A stretch of DNA of 64,000 nt from JAOAPY01 sp038237475 (GTDB lineage Bacteria; Acidobacteriota; Blastocatellia; Pyrinomonadales; Pyrinomonadaceae): positions 186,001-250,000 of the forward strand of contig JBBRYS010000007.1 of assembly GCA_038237475.1 (NCBI GenBank). The letters run 5' to 3'. Below the pieces are notes generated by a model, which had not been told where the DNA came from, searched no databases, and worked only from the letters and a program-made list of their open reading frames with translations. The translations under genes and the position numbers were made by a program. Numbering within the stretch: position 1 is the stretch's first letter; each line of letters begins with the position of its first letter. Below are positions 16,394 through 24,218 of this stretch, piece by piece.

Positions 16394-16510
16394 GTGTAAC
16401 TTTGAACTTTGAACTTTGAACTTGGTACTTTCTCGATTCCTGCTTCGTTAGACTGGACTAGTAGACAACTACAAAAGAGCAAAGAACAAAGAACAAAGCG
16501 CAAAGCAAGC
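16394..16510. repeat. Inverted pair of 7-bp repeat arrays (TTTGAAC / AAAGAAC)
   Basis: Just after the PIN stop codon, TTTGAAC is repeated three times (16401-16421). After a spacer of about 50 bases the strand-complementary type of unit follows (AAAGAGC, AAAGAAC, AAAGAAC, AAAGCGC, about 16474-16506). RNA across the region could fold into an imperfect hairpin. Similar islands are seen at 34381-34480 and 41893-41925. Confidence 0.75.
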
Positions 16511-16526
16511 ACACGCCCCAAACCAT

Positions 16527-16748
16527 ATGTATCGTCGACCTCGATTCCTGGAAGAGTTGCACGCTATCCGCGAAGAAATGGCGCGCGAAGTGGACTACGA
16601 TGTGGATCTTTTTGCCGAGATGGTGCGCTCCGGCCTGCGACCAAGGCACGGTCCTGAACGCAACATTCGCGGATTCAAGAGTCGCGTGCCGGCCGCAGAC
16701 TCGGAAGAAAACGAAACCAAGCCCACCAGGAAAAAGCGCACCGGATAA
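16527..16748 (+). CDS. Small protein, possible antitoxin of the PIN gene
   Basis: A 73-residue protein. Residues 8-34 (LEELHAIREEMAREVDYDVD) form a charged amphipathic helix like that of short antitoxins and toxin-linked proteins. The C-terminal third is basic and probably disordered (TKPTRKKRTG). It lies 133 bases after the PIN gene, with a heptad repeat array between. No ribosome binding site is obvious before the ATG. The link to the PIN gene rests on proximity and on pattern, not on a firm match. Confidence 0.5.
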   Translation: MYRRPRFLEELHAIREEMAREVDYDVDLFAEMVRSGLRPRHGPERNIRGFKSRVPAADSEENETKPTRKKRTG

Positions 16749-16825
16749 AAGCTAAAAAGGCAGGAGCCAGGGCGAAGAAGTAGCGGAAGTCCAAAAGAAA
16801 AAGTACAGAAGCCCTTTCTGAATAA

Positions 16826-17614
16826 ATGAATTTGACATTCGAAACAATCGGGCTGGAAGTGCCGAGCGAGAAAGCATTCAATTATCTCGCCGAGCGCGCC
16901 GGTGATCAGGGTGAGGCGACCCAACTGAACCGGCGCGGCGCCGTCCTGCACGGTCGCTGCTGGAAGCTGGGCGAAGGTCTGGAAGTCTGGACGGTGTTGT
17001 ATGAATCTGGCGGCGGCGAGGTTTTTTACGCGGACTGCCGGCCTGGATTTCGAGCGCGCTACATCCAGACAATCACACCCTGGGCCCTGACCGAATACGA
17101 TGAAGAAGGCGAAGCAGTTGTGCATGGCTACTGCAAGGGAACGGATTGTGAGGTTCTCTTCGAATTGCAAAACCTGACTGAGGTTGGGCCCGCCGGTTTT
17201 CGCGCCGCGGAGTTACAGGTCGGACTGTGTGGGCTGGCCTATCGTGCACGGGTGCGCAAGGGACCACCAAAGACCCGCTGGCTGCCCCTGGAAAAAGCGG
17301 CCCCATCGCGCGCCGCTCATGAAAATGATTGGAGCCTCTCGGGCCGGGTTATTGCCTGCAAGCCGGTGCGCAATCCGCTGTCCGGCAGTGAACTCTACTG
17401 GATTCATCTTGATCTGGAGCGCATGAATCTTGAAGTGCTGGTGAATCGGCGCTCGCTGCGCGGCGAGACACTTGTGCCGGGTATGACTCTCGACGCTGAA
17501 GTCTGGTTGCAAGGTCACGTCCTCGACGAACAGGCACTGCGTTCGCGTTACGAAGGCGTCGATCAGTCTTACCGGCCAATCAGTTTTTGGTCCGCCATCA
17601 AACGAAGGAATTGA
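16826..17614 (+). CDS. Protein of unknown function
   Basis: A 262-residue soluble protein that I do not recognise. It has no signal peptide or membrane helix. The N-terminal 150 residues are mixed alpha/beta with Trp and Cys spread through them (GRCWKLGEGLEVW, YADCRPGFRARY). The C-terminal part (about 170-245, WSLSGRVIACKPVRNPLSG to DAEVWLQGHV) has alternating hydrophobic residues that look like an OB-fold barrel. It stands alone between the PIN locus and a lytic transglycosylase. Confidence 0.8.
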   Translation: MNLTFETIGLEVPSEKAFNYLAERAGDQGEATQLNRRGAVLHGRCWKLGEGLEVWTVLYESGGGEVFYADCRPGFRARYIQTITPWALTEYDEEGEAVVHGYCKGTDCEVLFELQNLTEVGPAGFRAAELQVGLCGLAYRARVRKGPPKTRWLPLEKAAPSRAAHENDWSLSGRVIACKPVRNPLSGSELYWIHLDLERMNLEVLVNRRSLRGETLVPGMTLDAEVWLQGHVLDEQALRSRYEGVDQSYRPISFWSAIKRRN

Positions 17615-17616
17615 AG

Positions 17617-17720
17617 AACCGTAAACCGTAGACAGAACCTTCCACGATCCGGCGAGCTCCGTCATGTTTGATGGTTTCGTCACGCGTTGTTCTGGTCACG
17701 GTTTGCGGTTTTAGTCTTTT
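17617..17720 (+). terminator. Hairpin of inverted heptad repeats after 17614
   Basis: AACCGTAAACCGT (17617-17629) can pair with ACGGTTTGCGGTT (17698-17710) with one mismatch. TTAGTCTTTT follows. Each arm is two 7-bp units (AACCGTA). The array starts 2 bases after the stop codon of the previous gene. It may act as a terminator with a large loop, and it follows the same layout as the other heptad arrays of this window. Confidence 0.5.
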
Positions 17721-17738
17721 CGATGAGTTATTAGCTTC

Positions 17739-18320
17739 ATGAAACGGGCCATTCTGATAATCCTCATTCCCCTTGCGCTTGGCTTTGGGATTTATTTTGC
17801 CAACCAGTATTGGATCCACCGCTTCGATTCGCTGGTGGCACGCCAGGCAAATATCTATCATCTAGATCCGGATCTGGTCTGGAGCATTATCTATGAGGAG
17901 ACCTACTTCAGTCCGTGGAAGCTGGGGAAAAATGGCGAAGTCGGACTGATGCAGGTGACACCAGTAGTGGCGCGTGACTGGGCGTCCGAAACCGGGATGC
18001 GCGAGTTGGAGCGGCAGATGGCCACCGACCCGGCTAGTGTTTTAAAGAATCCGGAACGCAATGTGCAAATTGGTTGCTGGTATCTGCAAAAGGTTAATGG
18101 CCCATTTCGTGATCTGCCGGACGCGGAAGTGCGGATGCTCTCCGCTTACAACGCTGGGCCGAGCCGGGCTGCTGAGTGGAACCGGACGGCCGCGGGAGCT
18201 GCGCCACTGTCCGGCGATGAATTTGTGAAACGGATTGATTTTCCCACCACGCGGTCCTACGTCACCTCGATCATGGATCGCTATCGCAAGATCAAGCGCG
18301 TTCGCGGACAGACAAATTGA
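17739..18320 (+). CDS. Membrane-anchored lytic transglycosylase (SLT family)
   Basis: It cleaves the glycan strands of peptidoglycan, forming 1,6-anhydro ends. The protein has 193 residues with one N-terminal membrane helix (3-22) that anchors it outside the cytoplasmic membrane. The catalytic Glu is E54 in YEETYFSPW, followed by GEVGLMQVTP, NVQIGCWYL and the AYNAGPSR motif, all typical of the SLT domain. The next gene starts 13 bases later, so the two may be cotranscribed, although their roles are not clearly related. Confidence 0.93.
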   Translation: MKRAILIILIPLALGFGIYFANQYWIHRFDSLVARQANIYHLDPDLVWSIIYEETYFSPWKLGKNGEVGLMQVTPVVARDWASETGMRELERQMATDPASVLKNPERNVQIGCWYLQKVNGPFRDLPDAEVRMLSAYNAGPSRAAEWNRTAAGAAPLSGDEFVKRIDFPTTRSYVTSIMDRYRKIKRVRGQTN

Positions 18321-18333
18321 GGATCCTGCTGAA

Positions 18334-19698
18334 ATGACAACCCTCTACCGGGCTCGCTGGGTCGTGCCGGTGTCTGCCGCGCCGATAGTCGACGGAGCCA
18401 TTGCCGTCTCGGGCGAGCGCATCGCCGGCGTCGGAGCCTTCGCTGAATTATCCTCGACCTATCCAGAAGCAAACGTGCAGGACCTCGGTGATGCTGCCAT
18501 CCTGCCGGGGTTGGTCAACACTCACACTCATCTCGAACTAACTGCGTTGCGCGGTTTCCTGGACGAAGCGGAGTCGGATTTTTTTGGCTGGCTAAAGAAA
18601 TTGACACTGGCCCGGCTCGAGCGTATGACGCCCGACGATCTGTTTGTCTCAGCCGCCTGGGGCGCCTGTGAAGCGATCAGAGCCGGAGTAACCTGCGTCG
18701 GTGACGCCAGCGATGCGGCGGAACAAAGCATGACTGCACTGCGCGAGACAGGCCTGCGCGGGGTTGTGTTCCAGGAATCATTTGGACCGGATGCTCGCCT
18801 GGCTCAGGAAAATTTCGCGCAGCTGCAAAGCAAAGTTATGCGTCTCCGACCGCTTGAGACTAAACGAATCAGGGCCGGGGTCTCCCCGCATTCTCCTTAT
18901 TCAGTTTGCGCCGCCCAGTTGGAGATGATTGCTCAGTTCGCCCTGGCTGAGCGATTGCCCCTGATGATTCACACTGCTGAATCTGACGCAGAGTCTTTGT
19001 TGCTCAGTGAAGGCAGTGGACCGTTCGCGGCAGGCCTGTTGAAGAGAGGCATTGAGTGGTCCGCGCCGAACTGCTCGCCGGTGCGGCACTTGGAGCGGCA
19101 CGGTATCCTCGCCACTCATCCACTGCTGGCCCATTGCATCAGAGTCGACGACGCGGACCTGCAGGCGATCAAGGCGAGCGGCTCCGGCATCGCCCATTGT
19201 CCCAAGTCAAACGCAAAGTTACATCACGGACGTGCGCCCTGGGCCAGGTTCCTGGCGGCCGGAATCCCCACCGGTCTGGGAAGTGATTCCGTCGCGAGCA
19301 ATAACACCTGCGATCTTTTGGCTGAAGCCAGGTTTGCCTTGCTGTTGGCCCGCGCTTCAGATATTGGCAGAAGTGAGTTGGCTGGACCGAGCGCGGCCGA
19401 TGCGCTGGCGGCGGCAACTTTGGAAGGCGCCAGAGCGATGGGGATGAACACTGAGATGGGTTCGCTGGAAGTCGGCAAGCAGGCGGATCTGGCGGTTGTG
19501 CGCTGCGACGGCGTGCATCAGACTCCAATTTATGATCCGGTGGGAAGTTTGATCTTTTCCTCTTCGGGCCGCGACGTAATCATGACAATGATCGCCGGGC
19601 AGGAAGTCTTTCGCGATGGCCATGTCACCACGATCGACGAAGAACAGTTGAGAGTGCGAATGAGTGAGATCTCAAAAAAGCTGATTGTGGGCACTTAA
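18334..19698 (+). CDS. Amidohydrolase, MtaD/SsnA-like deaminase
   Basis: A metal-dependent hydrolase of 454 residues, from ATG 18334 (MTTLYRARWV), where the family begins. Motifs: NTHTHLE (metal His pair), SPHSPYSV, HTAESDAE, LAHCIRVDD, AHCPKSNAKL and GLGSDSVASNN (metal Asp). These place it near S-adenosylhomocysteine/methylthioadenosine deaminases and aminofutalosine deaminase. The segment FFGWLKKL after the first motif recalls the aminofutalosine deaminases of the menaquinone pathway. No other menaquinone genes are seen here, so the substrate stays open. Confidence 0.88.
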   Translation: MTTLYRARWVVPVSAAPIVDGAIAVSGERIAGVGAFAELSSTYPEANVQDLGDAAILPGLVNTHTHLELTALRGFLDEAESDFFGWLKKLTLARLERMTPDDLFVSAAWGACEAIRAGVTCVGDASDAAEQSMTALRETGLRGVVFQESFGPDARLAQENFAQLQSKVMRLRPLETKRIRAGVSPHSPYSVCAAQLEMIAQFALAERLPLMIHTAESDAESLLLSEGSGPFAAGLLKRGIEWSAPNCSPVRHLERHGILATHPLLAHCIRVDDADLQAIKASGSGIAHCPKSNAKLHHGRAPWARFLAAGIPTGLGSDSVASNNTCDLLAEARFALLLARASDIGRSELAGPSAADALAAATLEGARAMGMNTEMGSLEVGKQADLAVVRCDGVHQTPIYDPVGSLIFSSSGRDVIMTMIAGQEVFRDGHVTTIDEEQLRVRMSEISKKLIVGT

Positions 19699-19734
19699 GA
19701 TTTAGCATAACTGGCTTTGCCTTTGCTTCGGTAA

Positions 19735-19972
19735 CCCGCGGAGCGGGTGTCAGCATAAAGCCTGTGGTGATGCGAGGCTTTGCGAGCGGAACCCCAGGCA
19801 CGCATCGTCGAAATATTTCAAGGCCCGCACAGCGGGCGGCAGCCCGTTCATTGCGATTGAACTTAGTCGTATCCGCTGTCGCCCGCTCCGCGGGCTAATA
19901 ATTGTTGCGCTTAAACCCTGGGGCTTGTGCCCCAGGATTGATGCTGTCGCCCGACTCCGCGGGCTAAGACTG
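19735..19972. repeat. Cluster of short perfect palindromes between convergent genes
   Basis: The region contains ACCCGCGGAGCGGGT, GCCCGCACAGCGGGC, GCCCGCTCCGCGGGC, CCTGGGGCTTGTGCCCCAGG and GCCCGACTCCGCGGGC. The phrase GTCGCCCG(A)CTCCGCGGGCTAA occurs twice. It lies between the amidohydrolase and the aminotransferase, which are convergent, so it may also terminate transcription. It resembles the clusters at 22343-22428 and 48456-48662. Confidence 0.7.
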
Positions 19973-19979
19973 CTGCCCT

Positions 19980-21335
19980 TTAGATCGACGCAGCGATTGC
20001 CTGATCAAAAATCTCGAGCGCTACGTCGACGTTTTCTTTTGTCAAAATTAACGGCGGGGACCAGCGAATCGCGTTGGTGCCTGCGCCCAGGATGATCAGT
20101 CCGCGTTCGAAGCAGGCTGTTTCGACCCGCTCACGAAGTTCGGGATCTTCCTGCTTGCCTGCCTTGTCCTTCACGAACTCGACGCCCAGCATCATGCCAA
20201 AACCGCGCACATCGCCGATGCAGTCATACTTGTGCATCAGTTTTTCGAGCCCGGTTTTTAGATAAGCACCAACTTCGGCGCTGTTCTGCACCAGCTCCTT
20301 TTGCAGCAGCTCAATGGTCTTCAGGGCCGAAACTATGCAGACCGGGTTGCCGCCAAAGGTCGACGCGTGAGCGCCCGGCTTCCAGTCCATCAGATCGGCA
20401 CGCGCGACGGTGGCGCCGATGGGCAAGCCCGAGCCGATGCCCTTAGCGATAGTGATGATGTCAGGTTTCAAGTCATGATGATCGCTGGCGAACATCTTGC
20501 CGGTGCGTCCCATGCCCGATTGCACTTCATCCACAATCAGCATGATGCCGTGCTCGTCGCAAATACGCCGCAGGCCCTGCAGAAACAATGTCGACGCGGG
20601 AACATAACCGCCTTCGCCCTGGACGACTTCAACCACTATGCCCGCGACTTCCTCCGGCGGAGTTGTCGTCTTGAAGAGCCTTTTTTCAATCCAGTTCAAC
20701 GCGCCGCGTCCAGCGCCTTCGCCTTCACAGTCTTCGGCGCTGAAAGGATTGCGGTACTCGTTGGGATACGGCACATGGACCACGTCAAGCACCTGGCGCT
20801 TGAAGCCCAGGCGTTGCGCCACGCGCGATGAAGTCAGTGAAAGCGAACCGAGGGTACGTCCGTGAAAGCTGTTAAAGAATGCGATGAACTTTTCGCGACC
20901 GGTCGCGTGCATCGCGAGCTTTAGCGCCGTCTCAACCGCTTCGGTGCCGCTGTTGGCAAAGTGCGTCTTCGTGGGTGAAGGCACGGGAACAATCTCATCA
21001 AGCTTTTGCGCCAGATCAGGCATCAGTTGGTAGTAATAGTCGGTGCCGCACATATGAATTAGTTTGGCAGCCTGTTTCTGAATCGCCTGGACCACTTCCG
21101 GGTGACAGTGTCCTGTCGAACAGACGGCGACGCCGGCATTGCAATCAAGAAATGTGTTGCCGTCGACGTCCTCGACCCAGACGCCCTTCGCGCTTTCGGC
21201 CACAAGTTTGAACGACGGTCGCGGATAGGATGGATTCACAAACTGAGCATCGGCTTCAATAACTTTCTTGCCTTTGGGGCCGGGGAGCGCGGTCTTGATT
21301 TCGGGTCTACGAGGTGGAGCTATGGTAGCTGACAT
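19980..21335 (-). CDS. Class III PLP aminotransferase (acetylornithine/4-aminobutyrate family)
   Basis: A pyridoxal-phosphate enzyme of 451 residues that moves an amino group from an omega-amine. Motifs: NAGVAVCSTGHCHPEVV, FANSGTEAVETALKLA (phosphate cup), FNSFHGRTLGSLSLTSS, the Asp pair IVDEVQSGMGRTG, and the Schiff-base Lys in IAKGIGSGLPIG. The N-terminal 30 residues with PGPKGKKV resemble archaeal-type 4-aminobutyrate/ornithine aminotransferases. No arginine genes are close. A strong AAGGAGA site lies 8 bases before the ATG. The substrate is uncertain. Confidence 0.92.
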   Translation of the reverse strand: MSATIAPPRRPEIKTALPGPKGKKVIEADAQFVNPSYPRPSFKLVAESAKGVWVEDVDGNTFLDCNAGVAVCSTGHCHPEVVQAIQKQAAKLIHMCGTDYYYQLMPDLAQKLDEIVPVPSPTKTHFANSGTEAVETALKLAMHATGREKFIAFFNSFHGRTLGSLSLTSSRVAQRLGFKRQVLDVVHVPYPNEYRNPFSAEDCEGEGAGRGALNWIEKRLFKTTTPPEEVAGIVVEVVQGEGGYVPASTLFLQGLRRICDEHGIMLIVDEVQSGMGRTGKMFASDHHDLKPDIITIAKGIGSGLPIGATVARADLMDWKPGAHASTFGGNPVCIVSALKTIELLQKELVQNSAEVGAYLKTGLEKLMHKYDCIGDVRGFGMMLGVEFVKDKAGKQEDPELRERVETACFERGLIILGAGTNAIRWSPPLILTKENVDVALEIFDQAIAASI

Positions 21336-21437
21336 GATTCTTTCTCCTTTTGAAAAAACGGGTTGGGTAGTTAGTCTCCGTTGAGAGGCGTCACGGCAAA
21401 CCGAAATGTTAGAAGAGAAGAGGGCTAGTCGGCGAAG

Positions 21438-21468
21438 ATGTTCGCCCGCGAGTCACGAGGGCGAACAT
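21438..21468. other. Perfect 10-bp hairpin upstream of the aminotransferase
   Basis: ATGTTCGCCC (21438-21447) and GGGCGAACAT (21459-21468) form a perfect stem with an 11-base loop. No T-run follows on either strand. It lies in the 295-base gap between the hemolysin III gene and the aminotransferase, in the likely leader of the latter. Confidence 0.5.
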
Positions 21469-21630
21469 GAATGGGCTGAGCATCGAACATTGCGGGGAAA
21501 TCCTAGCATTTGTGGCCAAAGATTGCCAGTTGGTCCCCTCGCGGGTGGTCCATCGTCATGATCCATCACGCTGGAACTGAGGGTTTCTTCGATTCCGGTA
21601 GAAATCGAGATCACCCATCCCCTATCACGC

Positions 21631-22320
21631 TCACGCTGAGTACCAGAGCACGGCAAAGAAATGACAGACCGTGCCCGTGATCACGAATAGATGCCAGATG
21701 AAATGATTAAAGCGAAGCCGATGCATCCCATAAAAAACGAGCCCACTCGTGTAGGCCAGGCCACCCGCGACGATCCAGGCGATTCCCGCGGCCGGCACAT
21801 GCAGCAGTATCGGCCGGGCTGCAATCAAAGCCAGCCAACCCATCACCACGTATAAGACAACCGAGACTCGCGAATAACGCGTAGCCGGCACGGCCTTTAG
21901 GATCAGGCCAATGAACGCGAGCGTCCAAATGGAGCCCAACAGAGTCCATCCCCACGGGCCACGCAGTACCCCCAGCGTGAATGGCGTGTAAGTGCCGGCA
22001 ATCAGAAGGAAGATGGCAGAGTGATCGACTACGCGAAAGAAACCCTTGCCTCGATTCTCGGGCAGCGAATGGTAGAGAGTCGAAGCGAGGTACAGACTCA
22101 CCATCGAGACGGCAAACACTGAGGCGCCAAAGATTGCCAATCGTCCCCCGGCTTTCATCGCTGCATAGAGCAGAATCGGCGCCGCGACCAGACTGGCCAC
22201 TAGACCTAATCCGTGACTGATGCTGTTGGCCAGTTCCTCGGCCGCCGATGGTTCGCGATGCAGGTAATTCGCCTCCATAACTTTGCTTGTTAACCCGTTG
22301 GCCAGGTGAGTAACGATCAT
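21631..22320 (-). CDS. Hemolysin III/PAQR family membrane protein (TrhA-like)
   Basis: A 229-residue inner-membrane protein with seven hydrophobic helices. The family signature is clear: EELANSISHGLGLVAS, the Ser/His site SLYLASTLYHS, DHSAIFLLIAGTYTPF and the C-terminal HFIWHLFVITGTVCHF. These His, Asp and Ser residues bind a metal in PAQR proteins. Bacterial members have been linked to membrane-fluidity control. AGAGG lies 5 bases before ATG 22320. An internal ATG at 22278 (MEANYLHREPS) is a possible alternative start. Confidence 0.93.
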   Translation of the reverse strand: MIVTHLANGLTSKVMEANYLHREPSAAEELANSISHGLGLVASLVAAPILLYAAMKAGGRLAIFGASVFAVSMVSLYLASTLYHSLPENRGKGFFRVVDHSAIFLLIAGTYTPFTLGVLRGPWGWTLLGSIWTLAFIGLILKAVPATRYSRVSVVLYVVMGWLALIAARPILLHVPAAGIAWIVAGGLAYTSGLVFYGMHRLRFNHFIWHLFVITGTVCHFFAVLWYSA

Positions 22321-22342
22321 CAGAGCCTCTGACCTTACAGCC

Positions 22343-22428
22343 GTCCGCTTTGCGGACTACCAAATCATCGCGCACCTATCCCCAGCAATAAACTGCTGGG
22401 CTATTATCATTAGTCCGCTTTGCGGACT
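22343..22428. repeat. Palindrome cluster with two GTCCGC hairpins
   Basis: It has GTCCGC-TTT-GCGGAC (22343-22357), CCCAGCA/TGCTGGG (22381-22400) and AGTCCGC-TTT-GCGGACT (22412-22428). The order CCCAGC hairpin, CTATT, then GTCCGC hairpin returns at 48616-48662. Confidence 0.75.
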
Positions 22429-22464
22429 GATAATTCCTACTTCTCGCGCAATGCGCCACCTCAA

Positions 22465-22566
22465 GACCACAAAGCTCAAACCACAAAATCAAAGCACCAA
22501 GCCCAAAACACAGAAACACCAACTGACCACTGACTACTAACAACTGACTACTACTAACAACTAACT
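22465..22566. repeat. Degenerate heptad arrays (ACAAAGC type, then ACTGACN type)
   Basis: The first part (22465-22520) is A/C-rich with CACAAAG-like words. The second part (22527-22566) is built from ACTGACC, ACTGACT, ACTAACA units. The ACTGACN array meets the stop codon of the POT gene: on the minus strand the stop TAG is itself the start of the array. Confidence 0.7.
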
Positions 22567-23959
22567 ACTTCACATTCCCCATCAACTTCTTAATCCCAGG
22601 CGTCAATATTGCCAGCAATGCTGCCGAGAGCAGCAACCCCGCCGCAATCCCTCCATATAATTTCATCAGTACGGCTGGATTGTTCGCCACAAAGAACCCT
22701 GACAAATAGCCGGCGAGCTTGCTTCCGAATGAAGACGCCAGGAACCAAACTCCCATCAGGATACCTACGAGTTTCAACGGCGACAATTTGGTCACTGTGC
22801 TGAGGCCAACTGGGCTCAAACACATCTCACCCATCACTTCGATGAAATAGAGTCCCACCAGCCAAAGCGGACTCACTTTCCCAAAGGCAGTCAGGTATGA
22901 CGCGGGAATCATCAGCAGGTAAGCAATCCCGATGAACAACAATCCGAAAGTAAACTTCGCAGGGCTTGAGGGCTGGCGCTCTCGCATACGCACCCAGAGC
23001 ATCGAGAAGATCGGCGCGAGGAAAATCACGAACAATGGAGTCAGCGATTGCAGAAAACTGGAAGGGAAACGGATGCCAAAAACTTCTGTGCGCACGAGAT
23101 CTTTTGCGAATAGATTCAGACTGGCGCCCTTCTGCTCATAAGCGGCCCAGAACAGAATAGTGAACAGGAAAAATATGAAGACTACACCCACTCGCTTCCA
23201 GTCAGCCGCGTTCAATTTTTTTGCCGGCACGGCTGTAGTTGCAGTATTGCGTTTCTTTACCCGGTTGCCGACATGGGCCAGACGTTGGCTGTTGAGCAGG
23301 AAGACCACCAAACCAAGCGTCATTCCAATACCTGCCAGACCAAAGCCCCAGTGCCAGCTGGTCGACGGATCAAATCCCATTCGCGCCATAAACCGCTTGA
23401 AGGTCTCGCCCTGGGCCAAATAGCCACAAGCGAGTGGCGCCAGCACGGCACCCAGGTTGATGCCCATGTAAAAAATAGAGAAGCCGCTGTCACGCCGCGG
23501 ATCGTTCTCGCGGTACAGACCTCCGACCATCGCGCTGATATTCGGCTTAAGCAAACCAGTACCGACCGCGATCATCACCATTCCCATATAGAAGGGATTC
23601 ATGCCATGAAAGATCATCGTGAAGTGCCCGGCGGCGATGATGATTCCACCGATCAGCACAGCCAGGCGCGCTCCCAACAAATGATCGGCGATCAAGCCCC
23701 CGGGCAGCGCGGTCAGGTAAACTGACATGGTATAGGTACCGTAAATTGACGCCGCGTGTTTTGTATCAAAGGCGAGCCCGCCACCCGCTACCGGCGCCAC
23801 CATGTACAAGACTAGAATTGATCGCATCCCGTAGTAACTGAAACGCTCCCATAGCTCCGTGAAGAACAGTGGGCCGAGCCCTTTTGGGTGCCCCGCGAAT
23901 CCCGAAGCGTCTTCCACTTGCGCCTCTTCCAGTTCAGTCGTCAAGGTTGTTTTGTTCAT
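22565..23959 (-). CDS. POT/PTR2 family proton-coupled peptide transporter
   Basis: An MFS-type symporter of 464 residues that takes up di- and tripeptides with protons. The POT signature FFTELWERFSYYGMRSILVL includes the ExxERFxYYG motif. Further on are GGLIADHLLGAR, the PTR2 block FSIFYMGINLGAVLAPL, and GEMCLSPVGLS. About 14 membrane helices can be drawn. It stands alone on the minus strand, divergent from a secreted prolyl oligopeptidase. Peptides released by the exported peptidases of this window could be taken up by it, but that is inference. Confidence 0.95.
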   Translation of the reverse strand: MNKTTLTTELEEAQVEDASGFAGHPKGLGPLFFTELWERFSYYGMRSILVLYMVAPVAGGGLAFDTKHAASIYGTYTMSVYLTALPGGLIADHLLGARLAVLIGGIIIAAGHFTMIFHGMNPFYMGMVMIAVGTGLLKPNISAMVGGLYRENDPRRDSGFSIFYMGINLGAVLAPLACGYLAQGETFKRFMARMGFDPSTSWHWGFGLAGIGMTLGLVVFLLNSQRLAHVGNRVKKRNTATTAVPAKKLNAADWKRVGVVFIFFLFTILFWAAYEQKGASLNLFAKDLVRTEVFGIRFPSSFLQSLTPLFVIFLAPIFSMLWVRMRERQPSSPAKFTFGLLFIGIAYLLMIPASYLTAFGKVSPLWLVGLYFIEVMGEMCLSPVGLSTVTKLSPLKLVGILMGVWFLASSFGSKLAGYLSGFFVANNPAVLMKLYGGIAAGLLLSAALLAILTPGIKKLMGNVK

Positions 23960-24218
23960 GCGGATACTTCATAACCGAAAGCCTCAGGAAAAGCCATCCC
24001 GAAAGCCGGGCTCTTTTCGTCGTTTCCAGCTGCAATGGATCTACGCTCCCGTCTCCCGGGAGTGTTAGGCGAGGAATGGTTGATCCCCCTTCTTAAAGTA
24101 CTAGTCGCAGGCCGTTTGGAACTATTGCGATGGGTTTAGTAGAGTATGCGCACGGAAGAATTGGTAGTAGTCGGTCAATCCAACCGCCGGATTAACATTC
24201 ACTTCGGAGGAATTAAAG

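Noticed and set aside
16394..16510. Heptad arrays as a CRISPR or an att site
   Set aside because: The units are only 7 bp, have no spacers and no integrase is near. They fit a simple dispersed repeat better.
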